64,000 nt of DNA from Oreohelix idahoensis (GCA_024509875.1 JAMPIV010000584.1:1116001-1180000); one strand, 5' to 3'; shown: positions 35,330 to 47,660, counted from the first letter of the stretch. The notes: generated from the sequence alone by a model not told the origin. Numbers and translations: made by a program.

Positions 35330-35500
35330 ATCACTGTCACTCACTTTGTGTTGCACAATTCACCGACTTTTCTTCGTTGAGTGTTACTATTTTCGGGAGA
35401 GTACATATAAGAGAAACAATACAATTAATGTCTAACTTTCAACCACAGTTGCATCCCTTATATGTGACCGACGTACAAACGGCGAGAATTATGGATATTG
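35330..35500 (-). repeat. Helitron-associated repeat
   Basis: This is the reverse complement of 1,462-1,610 (CATAATTCTCGCCGT, TTGTATTGTTTC, ACTCTCCCGAAAATAG). A direct 22-bp repeat containing CAATCAAAAACTTACATTTT (35,222-35,243 and 35,301-35,322) lies just below it. Confidence 0.6.
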
Positions 35501-36260
35501 ATGATGATATATATATATATATATTTTGTAATTGTCTCATGATTCTCACTTAACTCTCACTGTCTTTCCTTTCCCTGACAACGGCCTTGCGGGCACAACG
35601 TAGGCTGTTTTTTTTTCTGTTGTCCTAATAATATGCATTACCTTTTTTTCCTGTTTTTTTTTTCTCTCTCAAAAACTCACCCCGTTTTGTTTGTAGCCAT
35701 GAAATCAGATAATGGACTCGGATGTGCCGAATGAGTCACTCACTAGCACAGGGAATTTCCTATAGGTGAGTTCATGGAAGAGGATTAATGTGGTCTGACT
35801 CTATTTTCCGCGTGCATTAATGTTTGTCCATTCAAATAACAACACGGTAATCCAATACGCCCAGCTTAGCTCAAGGATAAAGTGCATTCTAGAGTTTTTC
35901 ATTATCTATGAGTGGGTTGGATTATCACTGAACGCATTCATGCATTAAACATGGTTTAAAAAAAATAAAGGGCTTTGGCTGGTTTTACAAAAATGACAGG
36001 TTGCTAGTAAAGGTTGGCGTTAAACCTCACAAGTGGATGACGGAAAATATTTGGGGTTTAGTCCCTGTCGACAAAAGATCCTTACTTTCCGGTAGTACTA
36101 CGTATTAAGTTTGGGACGCCTAGTGCACTATGCACACTTTCTACTGACACATGGCACAACTGCCGTGATGTAGGTGTCTGAATTAAATTGACTAGCAGAA
36201 CAGCTGTATAAAGACAATGGAGGCTATAGCCAAGCAATAACCCAGTATAACCAGTCAGGA
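35501..36260. other. no recognisable feature
   Basis: Short (TA)n at 35,505-35,523, then AT-rich sequence without domain or matched repeat. Confidence 0.35.
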
Positions 36261-36298
36261 TGTGATTCAAGTTTACAACATACCCCCCTCCAGCAAAT

Positions 36299-36453
36299 GT
36301 CACCTAGTTGGTGAGAACAACACCAAACGTCACCTAGTTGGTGAGAACAACACCAAACGTCACCTAGTTGGTGAGAACAACACCAAACGTCACCTAGTTG
36401 GTGAGAACAACACCAAACGTCACCTAGTTGGTGAGAACAACACCAAACGTCAC
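36299..36453 (+). repeat. 30-bp minisatellite, five perfect copies, open in frame
   Basis: The unit GTCACCTAGTTGGTGAGAAC plus AACACCAAAC repeats five times with exact 30-bp period. Because 30 is divisible by three, the frame at 36,262-36,618 stays open and reads a 10-residue repeat (HLVGENNTKR). More decayed related units (AACACCAAG, AACAGCAAACGTCAACAAA) continue to about 36,610, and another lies at 36,965-37,000. I see no start, signal or domain that would make this a gene. Confidence 0.92.
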
Positions 36454-36754
36454 CAAAGTAAAGACATACATCGGGAAGTTGGTAATAGGAACACCAAGTT
36501 TCAACATAATAGAGTCACTAATAAAGATGTTGGGTGGAACAACAGCAAACGTCAACAAACTGAGAGACATAAATCAGCAAGTTTTAGGAAACAACAGCTA
36601 GCGTCTAGAAAGTTATAGGAAAGTTATATTAGTGATTGCGTCTTTAAACTGTCTGGGTCGTCCACAGGTCCCATATACCATAGTTGTGTGAGTGTCATGA
36701 GAATGACCTCAGCCAATAATGCACTTTTTTGGGGTGCAAAATTGGCTGAGCGTC

Positions 36755-36830
36755 CTTTCACGATGTACTGTCACCGCAAGGCGATGGCGCCGTTTGGTTG
36801 GTCCTAGGTTCGATTCCGGGCAAGCCTATC
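36755..36830 (+). repeat. tRNA-derived SINE fragment
   Basis: AAGGCGATGGCGCC followed by GGTTCGATTCC (B box, 36,807-36,817) and GGGCA looks like a tRNA-Ser/Leu-type gene body with a shortened middle, as in SINE heads. There is no complete cloverleaf, so it is not a functional tRNA. Confidence 0.55.
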
Positions 36831-37680
36831 ACTTATATTTTCTTTTATGTTGTCTATTGTCATCCTTTATGTCCAACGAGTACCTGTTAATTACCTTTAT
36901 TTATTTATTGTTCACAGGACTCAAGGTTTCCTCCATTATTTAGAAAAGTGAGAGGTTTAAATCAGCAGGTTGTGGGTACAACACCAAGCTTCAACAAATT
37001 ACATAGAATTAAAATGTTTTGAACACAATATGAGAATACAGCTATACCAGTCGCCAGTACACGCCTTCACTGTCATCAGATCTAGCTCCGGCGCTAGGGG
37101 CACAAGATGAGTGGCCGGACTGTGTTCAAGAAACGCGGAATAACCGTGGTATGACGCTAAGCAAAGCACAAGATCTAAGATAATAACTGCTTCTGCCAAC
37201 CGCGCTTAACGGCATATGAGGACAGAAAATAAAGTAAGTAGTTTACATGTTTGTAAGAAGGAGAAGAAATTGGGCAGACAAAGAGATGCAGTTATTTCAT
37301 TCATCAGCGTCACCCGTCAGGTCGCCTCAGGCTTTCAACAAATTCAGGTCACGACTTCTTGTTCTGTGTCGTCTGTTCAAGGTCTTCTTCCTCCCTTTCA
37401 TGTTAGTCTCCAGTTTCTGTCTCCCTGTGTTTTTGTATCGGCCTCTTTCTCTTTTACTCCGGGGATTTCAAAAACAAGGACTGCCTTTTAATGCTACAAA
37501 CAGGTTTCTTCAATGTGTTTCTAACCCTCTGCTCACCTCTTGGTTCACTAGCACATGGCCAAGTTGTCACACACTACTTCAATCCTTCAGTTCTAGGTAA
37601 GCACCCATCTTGTCAATGTCTTTAACGTCTTGGCTGTCACTGTTATTGTTCTCAACGGTTACACATCCATACCATATATA
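36831..37680. other. no recognisable feature
   Basis: Frames of 91 and 117 codons near 37.2-37.6 kb overlap in different phases and have no domain. Confidence 0.35.
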
Positions 37681-38168
37681 CAGGATAATTGAAAAGTCAC
37701 TCCCTATTTTAAACTGTTATTTCTTCATGTCTATTCAACTAAATTATATGAAACAAACATCACAATAAAGACACTTAATTACCATTTTATTACATAAAAT
37801 ACTATGTCGGTTAACATTATAACTCAACGTAAGATCCGGCTTGTTCAACACATAATTTAATTTGTTGTGTGTTTCTGTTAACGTCATGTTACTGGCCATC
37901 TTAGGTTTTATTTTTGTTGTATGTTTCGGTTAACGTCATGTTACTGGCCATCTTAGGTTTTATTTTTATTGTATGTTTCTGTTAACGTCATGTTACTGGC
38001 CACCTTAGGTTTTATTTTGTGTCTGGGAATAAAGAAATTAAAACATAAAACGTATTAGTCAAATAACAGTTGTTGCTCATTGATTTGACATCTGTTACAT
38101 GTAGATCGAGTGAATGCACGTGAGGATGTTACCATTACAAAATAGAAAGTAACTGATCAATCACCCTG
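37681..38168. mobile_element. mariner-like MITE with internal 52-bp tandem repeat
   Basis: Ends CAGGATAATTGAAAAGT.ACT and AGTAACTGATCAATCACCCTG are imperfect inverted repeats bordered by TA on both sides (37,679-37,680 and 38,169-38,170). Inside, GTTAACGTCATGTTACTGGC recurs at 37,877, 37,929 and 37,981 (period 52 bp). No transposase frame is present, so it is non-autonomous. Confidence 0.7.
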
Positions 38169-38549
38169 TATATAGATGAGAGTGATGTCAGTAAATAACT
38201 TGCAATACTCTCATTCCGAATAAATATTTGTACAACTAATGCGTATTAATATTTTCTTGAAAATTCGATATTACAAAACACACTGGGCAACTGCTGGCCT
38301 GGAATTAAGAATTTCAACACTTGAAGTTTACCTACTATCTTGCCATGCATGAAAGCATATCTGGAGTAATTTTTATATGACCACCAGCTATGCACAATGC
38401 TACAATATACTTATGTGGAAGTGAACATCTGTCTATGAGGTTAATTACAGCCTCTTCCAAGGATTCCCGCTGTGAGGAAATTTGTTGAGAACCCAGCATT
38501 GTACACTAAGCTTGGAGAAGTCACTTGAGCCCCAGACTTGATTCTTTGG

Positions 38550-40815
38550 TGTGACGATATTCTAAATACAATAGCTAAATTAGAGAATATTATAGTGCAT
38601 AAAGTCAAAAATAAGATAGAACATAAAAATTGAGTCCAGCTTCTTCGTCCCCACGCCAGCCGGTATGCGGATTTTGATAAGCCTTATAGCCGAATGAAAG
38701 ATACTGTCTTTTCGAAATTCGTCCTTGAGATTAAATGTAACACTTGTGCAAGTTCAAGACGATAGAGTGATAGAATAAAAGAAAAGGAGGGGAGGGATAG
38801 AAAGACAGAACATAGGGACGCCGTCTCGCGTTGATTGCACAAAAGCCAACTCGCGCGACATAGCCTTGGGCGATTTTCAAATTACGATACAAAACTAAAA
38901 AATGTTCGTCAATTGAATCATGTAAACAACCTTAGCTCTTATAAGGAATGACGTAATTCTAACGTACTACGGACAAGTCTCGTATTTGGTTTGAAAATAG
39001 TTAGAAAAAGAATGGAACAGGTGGTAGTTTCTAGATTTGAACGACTAACATAGAAAAAAATATGGAATTATGAACCATAATACATAGGGCCATAAAAATT
39101 ATATATTCGGATGCCTTATGATCTCCTGAGCAATAATATGGTGTCAGTTACCCTTTAGTAAAAAAAAAATAACCAAGATAATGGCAATATTACTATGTAT
39201 TGTAAGACGGACTGACGAAAACAAAAATCATGCCTGCTTATTTTTTTCATAGCATGTTTTGAAAAAAGCTTTTGGGGAAATAAGGACTAAAAGGTACCTG
39301 TAATTTGATTGGCGGTAGTTGAAAGGAAGGTGCGATAGGATTTGTTGACCTAAAACTAAATATATATTTGCAGTAGTAAACATAGTAGTTTGAGAGTTTT
39401 TTTTTTTTAAAGTTTGATTCAAAATAAATGAGTTCATGGTCCCATTGGCCCATACATTATATATTATCGGAAACGTAGACTGCTCGTTGCCATTTTGAAA
39501 AAAATGTCTGATGAACAAGGAGCGATGAGAGCAGGCTGGTGCTTATCAAACCTATAGAAAGCAGTCTGGACAATGCAGATCTAAAGTGTGCCATTATTGT
39601 TTGCCAGTCATCGTTTACTTGTGTATAATTCATTGAAATTTGTGGTAAGATTGATTTTATTAACCTTTTATTTAAAATAAAGTTTGAATGGGAGATACTG
39701 CAATACGACTGTAAGTAAGTGGGTCCATGGCAGACTTAGGCAGAGCCTAGAGATTGATCCATCATATTATAGACTATCAGAGAGGTGTAGAACTACAAAA
39801 TTATATATGATTGTCATCAAGGAGCATAACACCTATCCTATTGTATGGAAAAAGATTAGTGCTGGAATTGCAGAGGCGTTGTAACCATTAGCGGAGAGGA
39901 ATACTGGTATACATTGTCACGTCAAAATATAATGGTAAAATAGGTTGTCATCAAGAACTGACCCTATTCGTTTGTTTGTACTGTACCTATAATAAATTGT
40001 GGAATATTATTGTATGCTTGTTATAAAGAAGGATGCATAACCTTCTTATTTCAGGGTTTTTTGTGGCCCTGACATTAACGTAAAACCAAGCTCGTGGGAA
40101 CTGATTGATTTCTGACACTGTCTGCATATTTCGGGCACGTGCTGGATGCCATTGCCTTTCAATAAGTGGAACAGATTGTCCAGCGAGCCTAGGAAAAGAT
40201 CTACCGGTGTTATCCTTCGAAGATAAGTGCCTGTTCGGCACCAGGAAGCTCAACCTCTATGAACTCTAGTTTTTAAGAATAAAGACTGAAAATATTAATA
40301 AAAAAATTCCACCTGTGACAAATGAAAAGCAAATGAACTATAGGGAGGGATGTTAACTAACAACCTACTATTATATATACATATATACCAGTATTAACCT
40401 AATTTAGAAAATTACACCTACACACTTTATTATAATAATACTTGTATTATGGACAGAAGATCCATTATGTAAATTGATTAATGTAAATAATTCCCTTGAT
40501 TTCACTTTGATTGTCAGTCCTGATTCAAACAAATAGAGTCAGGACAAAATAAATTGAAAAAAAAATTAACGTTACACAACATTCACCCACTGACATACTT
40601 AAGATAGTCTTTTAAAGTGTACTTTGTATGTGATTGTCGTAGTAGTGTTGTGTTGTGTTGGATAATAAAATAGTAGTTTATCTGTTCAGTCGGTTAGTGC
40701 AACATTACACTACATATTCATAACCCTAGACACCAAACGTAGTCATCATACATTTTAGTCAAAGAATAAGTCTGAATGAGATCATAAAGGTGGTAGCAGA
40801 AAGGTACCCTGTACA
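38550..40815 (+). mobile_element. family-2 LTR (copy D), 3' end lost
   Basis: It starts TGTGACGATATTC and runs colinear with copies A, C, E and F. Landmarks are GATTGGCGG near 39,310, GTGCCATTATT near 39,590, a splice donor TGTGGTAAG (GT at 39,645), GCTGGAATTGCAGAGGCGT near 39,860, an acceptor TATTTCAGGG (AG at 40,053-40,054) and GGTGGTAGCAG near 40,790. It is cut off about 60 bp before the expected CCACA end, where a LINE RT fragment starts. Its orientation is opposite to copy E, so the two do not form one element. Confidence 0.8.
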
Positions 40816-40821
40816 CTTACC

Positions 40822-42200
40822 AGTGTACTTTTTGCCAAAGTCATCTTAATGCGACTACACAAGTTAGCTGAGCGCATATATCCAGAGTCACAGTGTGGAT
40901 TCCGAGCTGACAGATCAACAACAGACATGATCTTCTCTCTCCGCCAGCTTCAGGAAAAATCAATAGAGCAGAAAAGACCATTATATATCGCCTTTATAGA
41001 CCTCACAAAAGCATTCGACCTGGTTAGTAGGGATGGACTCTTTAAAATCCTCCTGAAAATAGGCTGCCCGTCTAAAATGCTGGAAATGATAAAGTCATTC
41101 CATGACGGCATGAAGAGAACAGTCCAATATGCTGGAAGCACGTCACAGCCCTTTGATATACGAAGTGGCATTAAACAAGGCTGTGTTCTGGCTCCGACTC
41201 TCTTCGGAATCTTCTTTGCCTTACTCTTGAAACATACGTTCAGAGATGCAACTGAAGGAATATGCCTTCACACTAGGTCAGATGGCCGTCTGTTTAATCT
41301 TTCAAGGCTGAAGGCAAAAACAAAAATCAGAAGGGTCACTATAAGAGACTTATTGTTCGCTGATGATGCTGCAGTCGTCACTCAAAGCCAACAGGAGCTT
41401 CAGAGCTTGATGAATCGCTTCACTAAAGCATGCAAGGACTTTGGCCTCACAATAAGTCTAAAGAAAACGAATGTGCTGAGTCCGGATATGGGTGCTGCAC
41501 CAGTTATCACTATCGATAACTATGAATTGGCAGTGGTGCACCACTTCACATACCTAGGGTCTACCATCAATGACAAACTCTCACTGGATACAGAAATCGA
41601 CAGCCGCATTGGCAAAGCTGCAGCTACCTTTGCCCGCCTCACATCGCGTGTTTGGGGAAACTCTAAACTCACAATGAAGACCAAAGCTGCGGTATATAAT
41701 GCCTGCGTCACCAGCACACACCTATATGGCAGCGAGACCTGGACGACCTATGCTAAGCAAGAAAGAAGGCTCAATACCTTCCATTTGCGGTGTCTACGCC
41801 GCATCCTCGGCATCTCGTAGAAAGATAAAATGACAAATGTCGAGGTGTTGTCACGTGCTGGCCTTCAAAGTATGTATACGCTGCTTAGACAGCGCAGACT
41901 TCGCTGGCTTGGCCATGTTCGCCGCATGGAAGATGGTCGCATCCCAAAAGATATCTTCTACGGACAATTAGCAGATGGCAAGAGAACAGTTGGGCGACCA
42001 CAGCTGAGGTTCAAAGATGTGTGAAAGAAAGATATGAGGGCACTGGACATGGATCCAGCAACATGGGAGGATGAAGCTGCCGATCGCACTAAGTGGCGAT
42101 GCTATTTACGGCGCCACCTCAGATTGGGCGAAGAGAGGCTCACACAAGAAGCAGAGGTGAGGAGAAAACGTCGAAAGGAGCACCAGGAAAAGTGTGTCTC
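40822..42200 (+). pseudogene. LINE reverse transcriptase fragment with two nonsense codons
   Basis: The plus-strand frame covers the RT from just before the first catalytic block: SQCGFRADRSTTDMIF, AFIDLTKAFDLVSRDGL, IKQGCVLAPTLFG, the catalytic LLFADDAAVV, FTYLGSTIN, LYGSETW and LRCLRRILGIS. A TAG (41,818) stands where related LINEs have Trp (GISWKDK), and a TGA (42,022) interrupts RFKDV.KKDMRALDMD. The C-terminal tail GRPQLRFKDV...ATWEDEAADRTKW then runs into antisense gypsy sequence at ~42,200. Endonuclease is missing. Both ends are truncated and no tail is visible, so the junctions may reflect rearrangement. Confidence 0.88.
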
Positions 42201-45113
42201 TTCCTGATTTTCTCTTTCCAAATATTTCTTCAGGAGATTCACATGATAGATTTTTTCTTTCCCCTTCTTATCTATCTTATAATTTGTTCTAGACACCTTC
42301 TCTAGAACTGTATATGGACCTTGCCATCCAATTTGTAACTTATTTTGACTACCGGGTAGAAGAAGCAGTACCTTCTCTCCCACAGCCAAATCTCTGTCTT
42401 TAGTTTTCCTGTTGAAATAGGCAGCATGTTTCTTCCTGGCTTGTCTCAAATTTTCATTGGCAAGTTTCCAGCCAGTTTTTAAACGAGTGGTCAGCTCATT
42501 CACATATTGGTATGAGGATGTAATATTTTCCTCTGCCTTTTCATCAGTCCACGTTCTTAACAGCGCTACAAGTGGACCTTTTATTGGCCTTCCAAATAAT
42601 AATGTTGCCGGGGCCATACCGGTTGAACTATGGGGTACCTCCCGATAAGCAAAGAGGGCGGCGTGAAGGTACTGATCCCATGTATCTGGTTTTTCGTGTG
42701 CCAACGTTCTCAGGATCGACATCAATGTGCCATTAAATCTTTCCACTTGGCCGTTCCCTTGAGGGTGGTACACACTACAATGGAAGTGTTTGGCCTGGAA
42801 GATCCTGAAAACTTCTTCTGTTAGTTTCCCCTTGAACTGAGAGCCATTATCAGTCAAGATTTGATTGGGAAAGCCTAACCTTGTGAAAATTGTGAGTAAT
42901 GCCTCTGCCACATGCTTAGAGTCAATCGATGACAGGGCTACCGCCTCTCCCCACATAGAACAAGTGTACACCAGAGTCAGAATGTAGCTGTTCCTTCTCT
43001 TAGTTCGAGTGAGAGGTCCCACAAGATCCACGGCAACTCTCTCAAAGGGTGTTCCCACTATGGACATTTCCCCCAGAGTTGCTGGTGCAGTCCAATGCTT
43101 AGGTGCTACTCGTTGGCACTCTGGACAGGATTTTACATATCGTTTGATATCTTCAGTTATCCCTGGCCAGAAATAGTGACAAGCTATTCGCTGTCCGGTT
43201 GCGCTGATCCCCATATGACCACTAAAGGGAATCGCATGCTCTAGTTCCAACACTTTAGTCCTATATGAAGTGGGAAGGACCAGCTGTCCGTGACCATTGG
43301 ATTCAGATCCAGCCTTCCTATAAATCAGTTTGTTCTTCATATAAAATTCTCCCTTGCCTGGAGGTGTATGAGATTTGGGCAACTTCTTGAAACACGGCTT
43401 GAGTGTTTTATCCTCCGCCTGTGCCTTCCTCATCTCATCTGGATGAGTATTTATTGGATTATCCTCCTCCTTTTTAGACTGTGATCTGGTCTGCACTGTT
43501 GCCAATATCACAGGTCTCTTGGGATTCCCCAAGAAGACATATATATACCCCAATATCAGAGGGTAGATTGGCTCATTTATCACTGCTGCTTTTATGATTC
43601 CTTCCACATATCGCGTTTTCACCTTTATCCGGGCGACGGGAAGTGTCATGGTAGCTACATCCTTGGTTGCAGTTTGAATCTCCACTGTTTCTGTGGTGTA
43701 TTGATCTGCCTGCACCAGGTGAGAACTCACAACGGAATCATAATCTAAACCTGTATCATATAAACACCTTATGGTGACACCATTACAGATGACATCTTCA
43801 CACACTGGGGGGTGGTATGGTTTCTGTAGTTCCGCAGGTTTGACCTTTTTTCCCTTTTTTCCAGATGTCATAGCAGCACAATGAGGAGGTTTCCTTCTAC
43901 AATGGTCAGTGTCATGATTGTTCAACTTACAATTTTTACACCATCTCTTTCCTTGGTTGAAAGATTTTCTTTCATCATATTTCCTTTCATCGAATTGTGG
44001 GTTTTTATTTTTATTGTCACACCGTGGCCTATCAAACTGGTGCTTACCTTTGTTTTGATCTCTAGGATCAAATTTATTAAAGTTCTGTGGTGCCTTAAAA
44101 TTTTCTACCTGTTTCTTTTTATTACCTGATACCTCTGCCTGAGCTGCTTGATACCTTTCTGCAACATTTAGTAGCTCACCCAGTCTCTCTGCACCTTGTT
44201 CCATGAGAAACTTTCTCAGGTCTGGAGCCATGGACTCTCTTAATTGTTCTATAAGGATCATTTCCTTAAGATCTTGGGTTTTCCCCAGAGAAGTCCATTT
44301 CTCCAAGTATGTCTCTAACCGTGCAGAGAACTGGTGATAGGTTTCACCTGACAGTAGTTTAGCATTCCTAAATTTTTTCCTATAAAATTCTGCGTTCTTT
44401 TCATATCTTAACAAAAGAGCTTGCTTTAGCATGTCATAATTTTCTTGATCACCTCTGCTCATTTTGGCAAAAACTTCATAAGCTGCCCTACGAAGCCCTT
44501 GAGATAACGTTAAGCTCCGCCTTTCTCTCTCTAACCCATACGTGGTAGCTAATAGTTCATATCTATTTAGATAGCTCTCAATATCATCGTCTTTCTCAAC
44601 AAAATGATCTAAATGAAAGTTCATGGCTGAGGTTGAGGCTCCCTGACTAGCATTAGCATCGGAGGTAAAGGGACTGGCACCATTTTCAGGAGCATGGCCT
44701 TGAAACTCAAACTCCCTTAGTCGTAACTCATGTTCCCTTTGTAATCTTTTATCTTCTGCTTCCCTTTCTGCAGCTAATCGCTTGTCTTCCCTTTCTGCAG
44801 CCTGTCTTCTTTCTTCGGCTTCCCTTTCTGCCTTTTTCTCTTCCAACTGGAGCATTTTAATCTCCCTATCTGCCTCCAATGCTTTAGCCTCAGCCTCAAT
44901 CTGCAGCCTCTTAATTTCTTTTTCCGCCTCTAACTTCTTATCTTCGGCCAATCTATCAGATTCTAATTTTCTTTCTGCTTCAAATTTTCTTTCCTCACGT
45001 TCAATATATTTGTCACATTCCGTAGTGACATAGGAAATCATAACTTGCCCGTCCATTCCTAACTCTTTTGCAGCCTGCATAGCAGCAGATCGAAATTTGG
45101 CCAGGTCCGCCAT
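42199..45113 (-). CDS. gag-pol: Gag-protease-integrase polyprotein, RT lost
   Basis: A ~972-residue single frame without stops; the annotated frame runs ~31 residues further into antisense LINE DNA. Residues 35-140: long charged coiled coil. 165-325: capsid with a SCAN-like segment (FYRKKFRNAKLLSGETYHQF, LEKWTSLGKT, EQLRESMAPDLRKFL, LGELLNVAERY). 392-405: zinc knuckle CX2CX4HX4C. 453-455: protease DTG. 626-666: H2C2 zinc module of integrase (His 626/633, Cys 663/666). Catalytic Asp 696, Asp 755 and Glu 791 (DD35E spacing), then HVNLLKKYLERE. Gag and Pol are fused in one frame. The intact catalytic residues and open frame suggest a fairly recent copy, but it cannot copy itself because RT and RNase H are gone. 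Confidence 0.92.
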
Positions 45114-45280
45114 TTTCTAACAGGTAAATTTATATAATGTCTAACTAAACAATACAATCTGTAATTAATTATCCAAGGACAACCACAGGCACTGAGAGCT
45201 CAACCTTATTTAATTCCACCCAAGGATACCTTTTAAATTTTTATTATTCCCAATATATATAATAGGAGAAAGTTCAATAT

Positions 45281-45298
45281 CCCGGGAGCGAGACCCCA
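45281..45298 (-). other. possible primer-binding site of element 2
   Basis: Five bases inside the LTR end (...CCACA, then TATAT) the minus strand reads TGGGGTCTCGCTCCCGGG. Position and TGG start fit a tRNA primer site. I cannot name the tRNA, and an exact match to a tRNA 3' end has not been shown. Confidence 0.4.
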
Positions 45299-45303
45299 AT
45301 ATA

Positions 45304-47235
45304 TGTGGTAAAGTGGGATGATATTAATATTTATAGGGGACATAGTGTACTGACTGAGATCAGCTGTGAAGGTATCTGTATCTAATAATAGATATCCTGA
45401 TTCAACTACACAGTGAACCAGGAATCACAATCAAATGTAATTACAATTTGTATGTACACAATTTATAATTATGATCTTTGTATCGACATATTTTATTATT
45501 ATTACCCTATGTGTGTAAGTTGTGCAGTAGTACTATGAGGTAATACTGGTTTTGTTTTTCAAGCTAGATTGTTGTTTGTCATCATGACTTCAAGTGTTTG
45601 ATTATCGTGGAAATAATATTGGGAAAAGTTCACAGTTCCTGTCATTTGAAACAATGTATTGTCCCTCTGTGTTTAATATAATGTCAATTTTTTGAGGGGG
45701 GGGGGGGGCACATAATGTTGAGCTGCTCTGGCCACAGAAGCTTATCTTTCGTGATGGCGGCAGGAAAAGACTCCTCTGCTCGATTGCTTCACTGTGTTCT
45801 GGAGACACCTCACTGGTCGCTATCTGGACCAAGGAGTATGCTGTCAACCTCTGGATTCAGCAAAACTCAGACCAGGTGCTGCTTCAATAACTTAGGACCA
45901 CGGTCCCTGAAACAAGAAGGTTGTACCTCCTATTTCAGAACTAATTTATAATCTATTTCCACACTGAACACAATACATAACAAACACTGAGTTCAGAGCG
46001 GTAGGCCAACTGCTAGCTTCATCTGAAACAATTTACACCAGTATTCTCCTCCCAAATGGTTACTACGCCTCTGCAATTCCAGCATTAGTTCCTTCTAGTC
46101 AATAAGATAGGTGTCAGTGTACTGTTTGGCAATTCCATGCAGTTTTACTTTTCTCCGACACCTCCTGTTCAGGTTGGAGCAATATTTAGGCCTTGCCTCA
46201 TGCTGGCTACTGAACCACACACATATACAGACATAAATTATCAATTTACATTCAATTTTCATTAAAAAGATATCGAATATATCAAGCTTACCACAATTCA
46301 TGGAAATAATACACAGATACGTTGACTGGCGATGAATAATGGCACAAATTCCGATCTGCCTCTGTCCCAGACTTTTATTTAGAAAAATATGATCTGGCTC
46401 TCAACGCACTGTTTCTTAGTAAGTTTATTTTAAAGTGTGGCACTGACCTGACGCTCCTAATTGACTATATTGGCGGGTCTAACCAATCGAGCCATGTTTA
46501 CACAAGCGTTTGAAAAAAAGTACCCTTCCTTCCGTCTCCCCTAACAACAAAAAATAGTATTTGCAGACCGACTAATCATGTTTAGCCTTACATATACTTT
46601 CCGCCAATCAAATAGGAGGTAACATGTTGGCCTATTTCCCGTACAATGGTGGTTTCAAAACCTGCCACTGCGCAATTCTGATTTTGGTGTTGTCTGACAC
46701 CCTCACTATTTTCTTTTTGGCTATAATTTGTTAATTCCTAGACTATCTGCGCAACACCCAACATATTCTTTGTCAGCAAGTCCCAAAGGAACCCAAATAT
46801 ATAAGTTTTAAGGGAGCTAAGTGGCGGCGTTCAAAATATGTATTTTCTTCTAGGATAGTCGTGCTGTTACCACCTCCTCACTTCCAAACTTTATGGTGTC
46901 TGCTGTACTGTCAGACTAATGTCAGGAGTTTAGACATAAAACAGTAGAATGTCATGTTTCCCAATAAGAATTTTACAGGTTTTTAAACCTAACTCTCGTA
47001 TGGGTAGTGTTTTTTATCACTGTCTATCTGAAAAAAAGTTAGTGCTTCATGCCTTTCGTGTGTTGGGGGTGGCATTAATTGTATATCGCGAGACGCGTGT
47101 TAGTGTTGCATGCGTTCCTGCTTTCAGCCCTCCCTCTCTCTATCCTAATTCCATCTGTCTTTTCATTTTACGCAGTGTATAAAATGAAATTAATGCTAGT
47201 ATTAATTTAGGTCATTAATTAGCTTGCGTATCTCA
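45304..47235 (-). repeat. 5' LTR of element 2 (family 2, copy E)
   Basis: On the plus strand it begins TGTGGTAAAGTGGGATGAT, the reverse of the CCACCACA end of the other copies. Conserved minus-strand landmarks: donor TGTGGTAAGCTTGA (GT at 46,291-46,290), GCTGGAATTGCAGAGGCGT (near 46,075), acceptor TTTCAGGG (ending 45,907), TTTGATTGGCGG near 46,610 and CGTCTCGCG near 47,090. The outer end is approximate, because I could not align the terminal TG with confidence. Confidence 0.8.
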
Positions 47236-47479
47236 AGGTTTTCTTAGAAATGCAGTACACGTTTTATTGTTTTGTGGAAACGCGTGTATGCTGCTATAGG
47301 CTTTACTATCAACGTGGAAACGTTACAATTTTCAGACGAAGTAGAAAAAAAGGAGGATTTTTGTACGCCATTGTGATAGCACTGTGCTTTTACCATTTCT
47401 CTTTCCTTTTTTTCGAATTTATGTGTTAGGCTTTACATTTACCTTTTAATTTATATATGTGGATTTAGAATGTTTCACG

Positions 47480-47660
47480 ACAGAAACAATACAATTATTG
47501 TCTAACTTTCAACCATAGTTGCACCCCTTAGCTGTGGTTGAAAGTTAATGCACTCTCTCGAAAATAGAAAAAAGTGCGCAAATGACGGTGTGCAAAAGCG
47601 ACTAACCGACCGACCGACCGAAGTAACTTACGGCGGGAATTATGGTATGTGATGATACTA
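47480..47660 (-). repeat. Helitron-associated repeat
   Basis: AACAATACAATTATTGTCTAACTTTC, GACCGACCGACCG and CGGCGGGAATTATGG recur in the blocks at 35,340-35,500 and, inverted, at 1,117-1,600. No helicase coding adjoins it here. Confidence 0.5.

Larger units (their letters stand above)
42200..47235 (-). mobile_element. Gmr1-like Ty3/gypsy element (element 2), 3' truncated
   Basis: On the minus strand a family-2 LTR is followed by a possible primer-binding site and an uninterrupted Gag-protease-integrase frame. The frame ends abruptly at ~42,200 against a plus-strand LINE. In the Gmr1 order RT and RNase H would come next, but they and the 3' LTR are missing. The LTR (copy E) identifies which autonomous element made the solo LTRs at 4.4 and 30.8 kb and the insertion at 53.7 kb. 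Confidence 0.85.

Noticed and set aside
36807..36817. Functional tRNA gene at the GGTTCGATTCC box
   Set aside because: No complete acceptor stem or cloverleaf could be formed. It is better explained as a SINE head.
37216..37600. Overlapping frames of 91 and 117 codons
   Set aside because: Two phases are open over the same stretch and there is no recognisable motif.
44782..45033. Ser/Ala/Leu-rich frame opposite element 2 gag
   Set aside because: It is a shadow of the antisense coiled coil.
38550..47235. LTR copies D and E as the two LTRs of one element
   Set aside because: They are in opposite orientation, so they cannot be a direct LTR pair.
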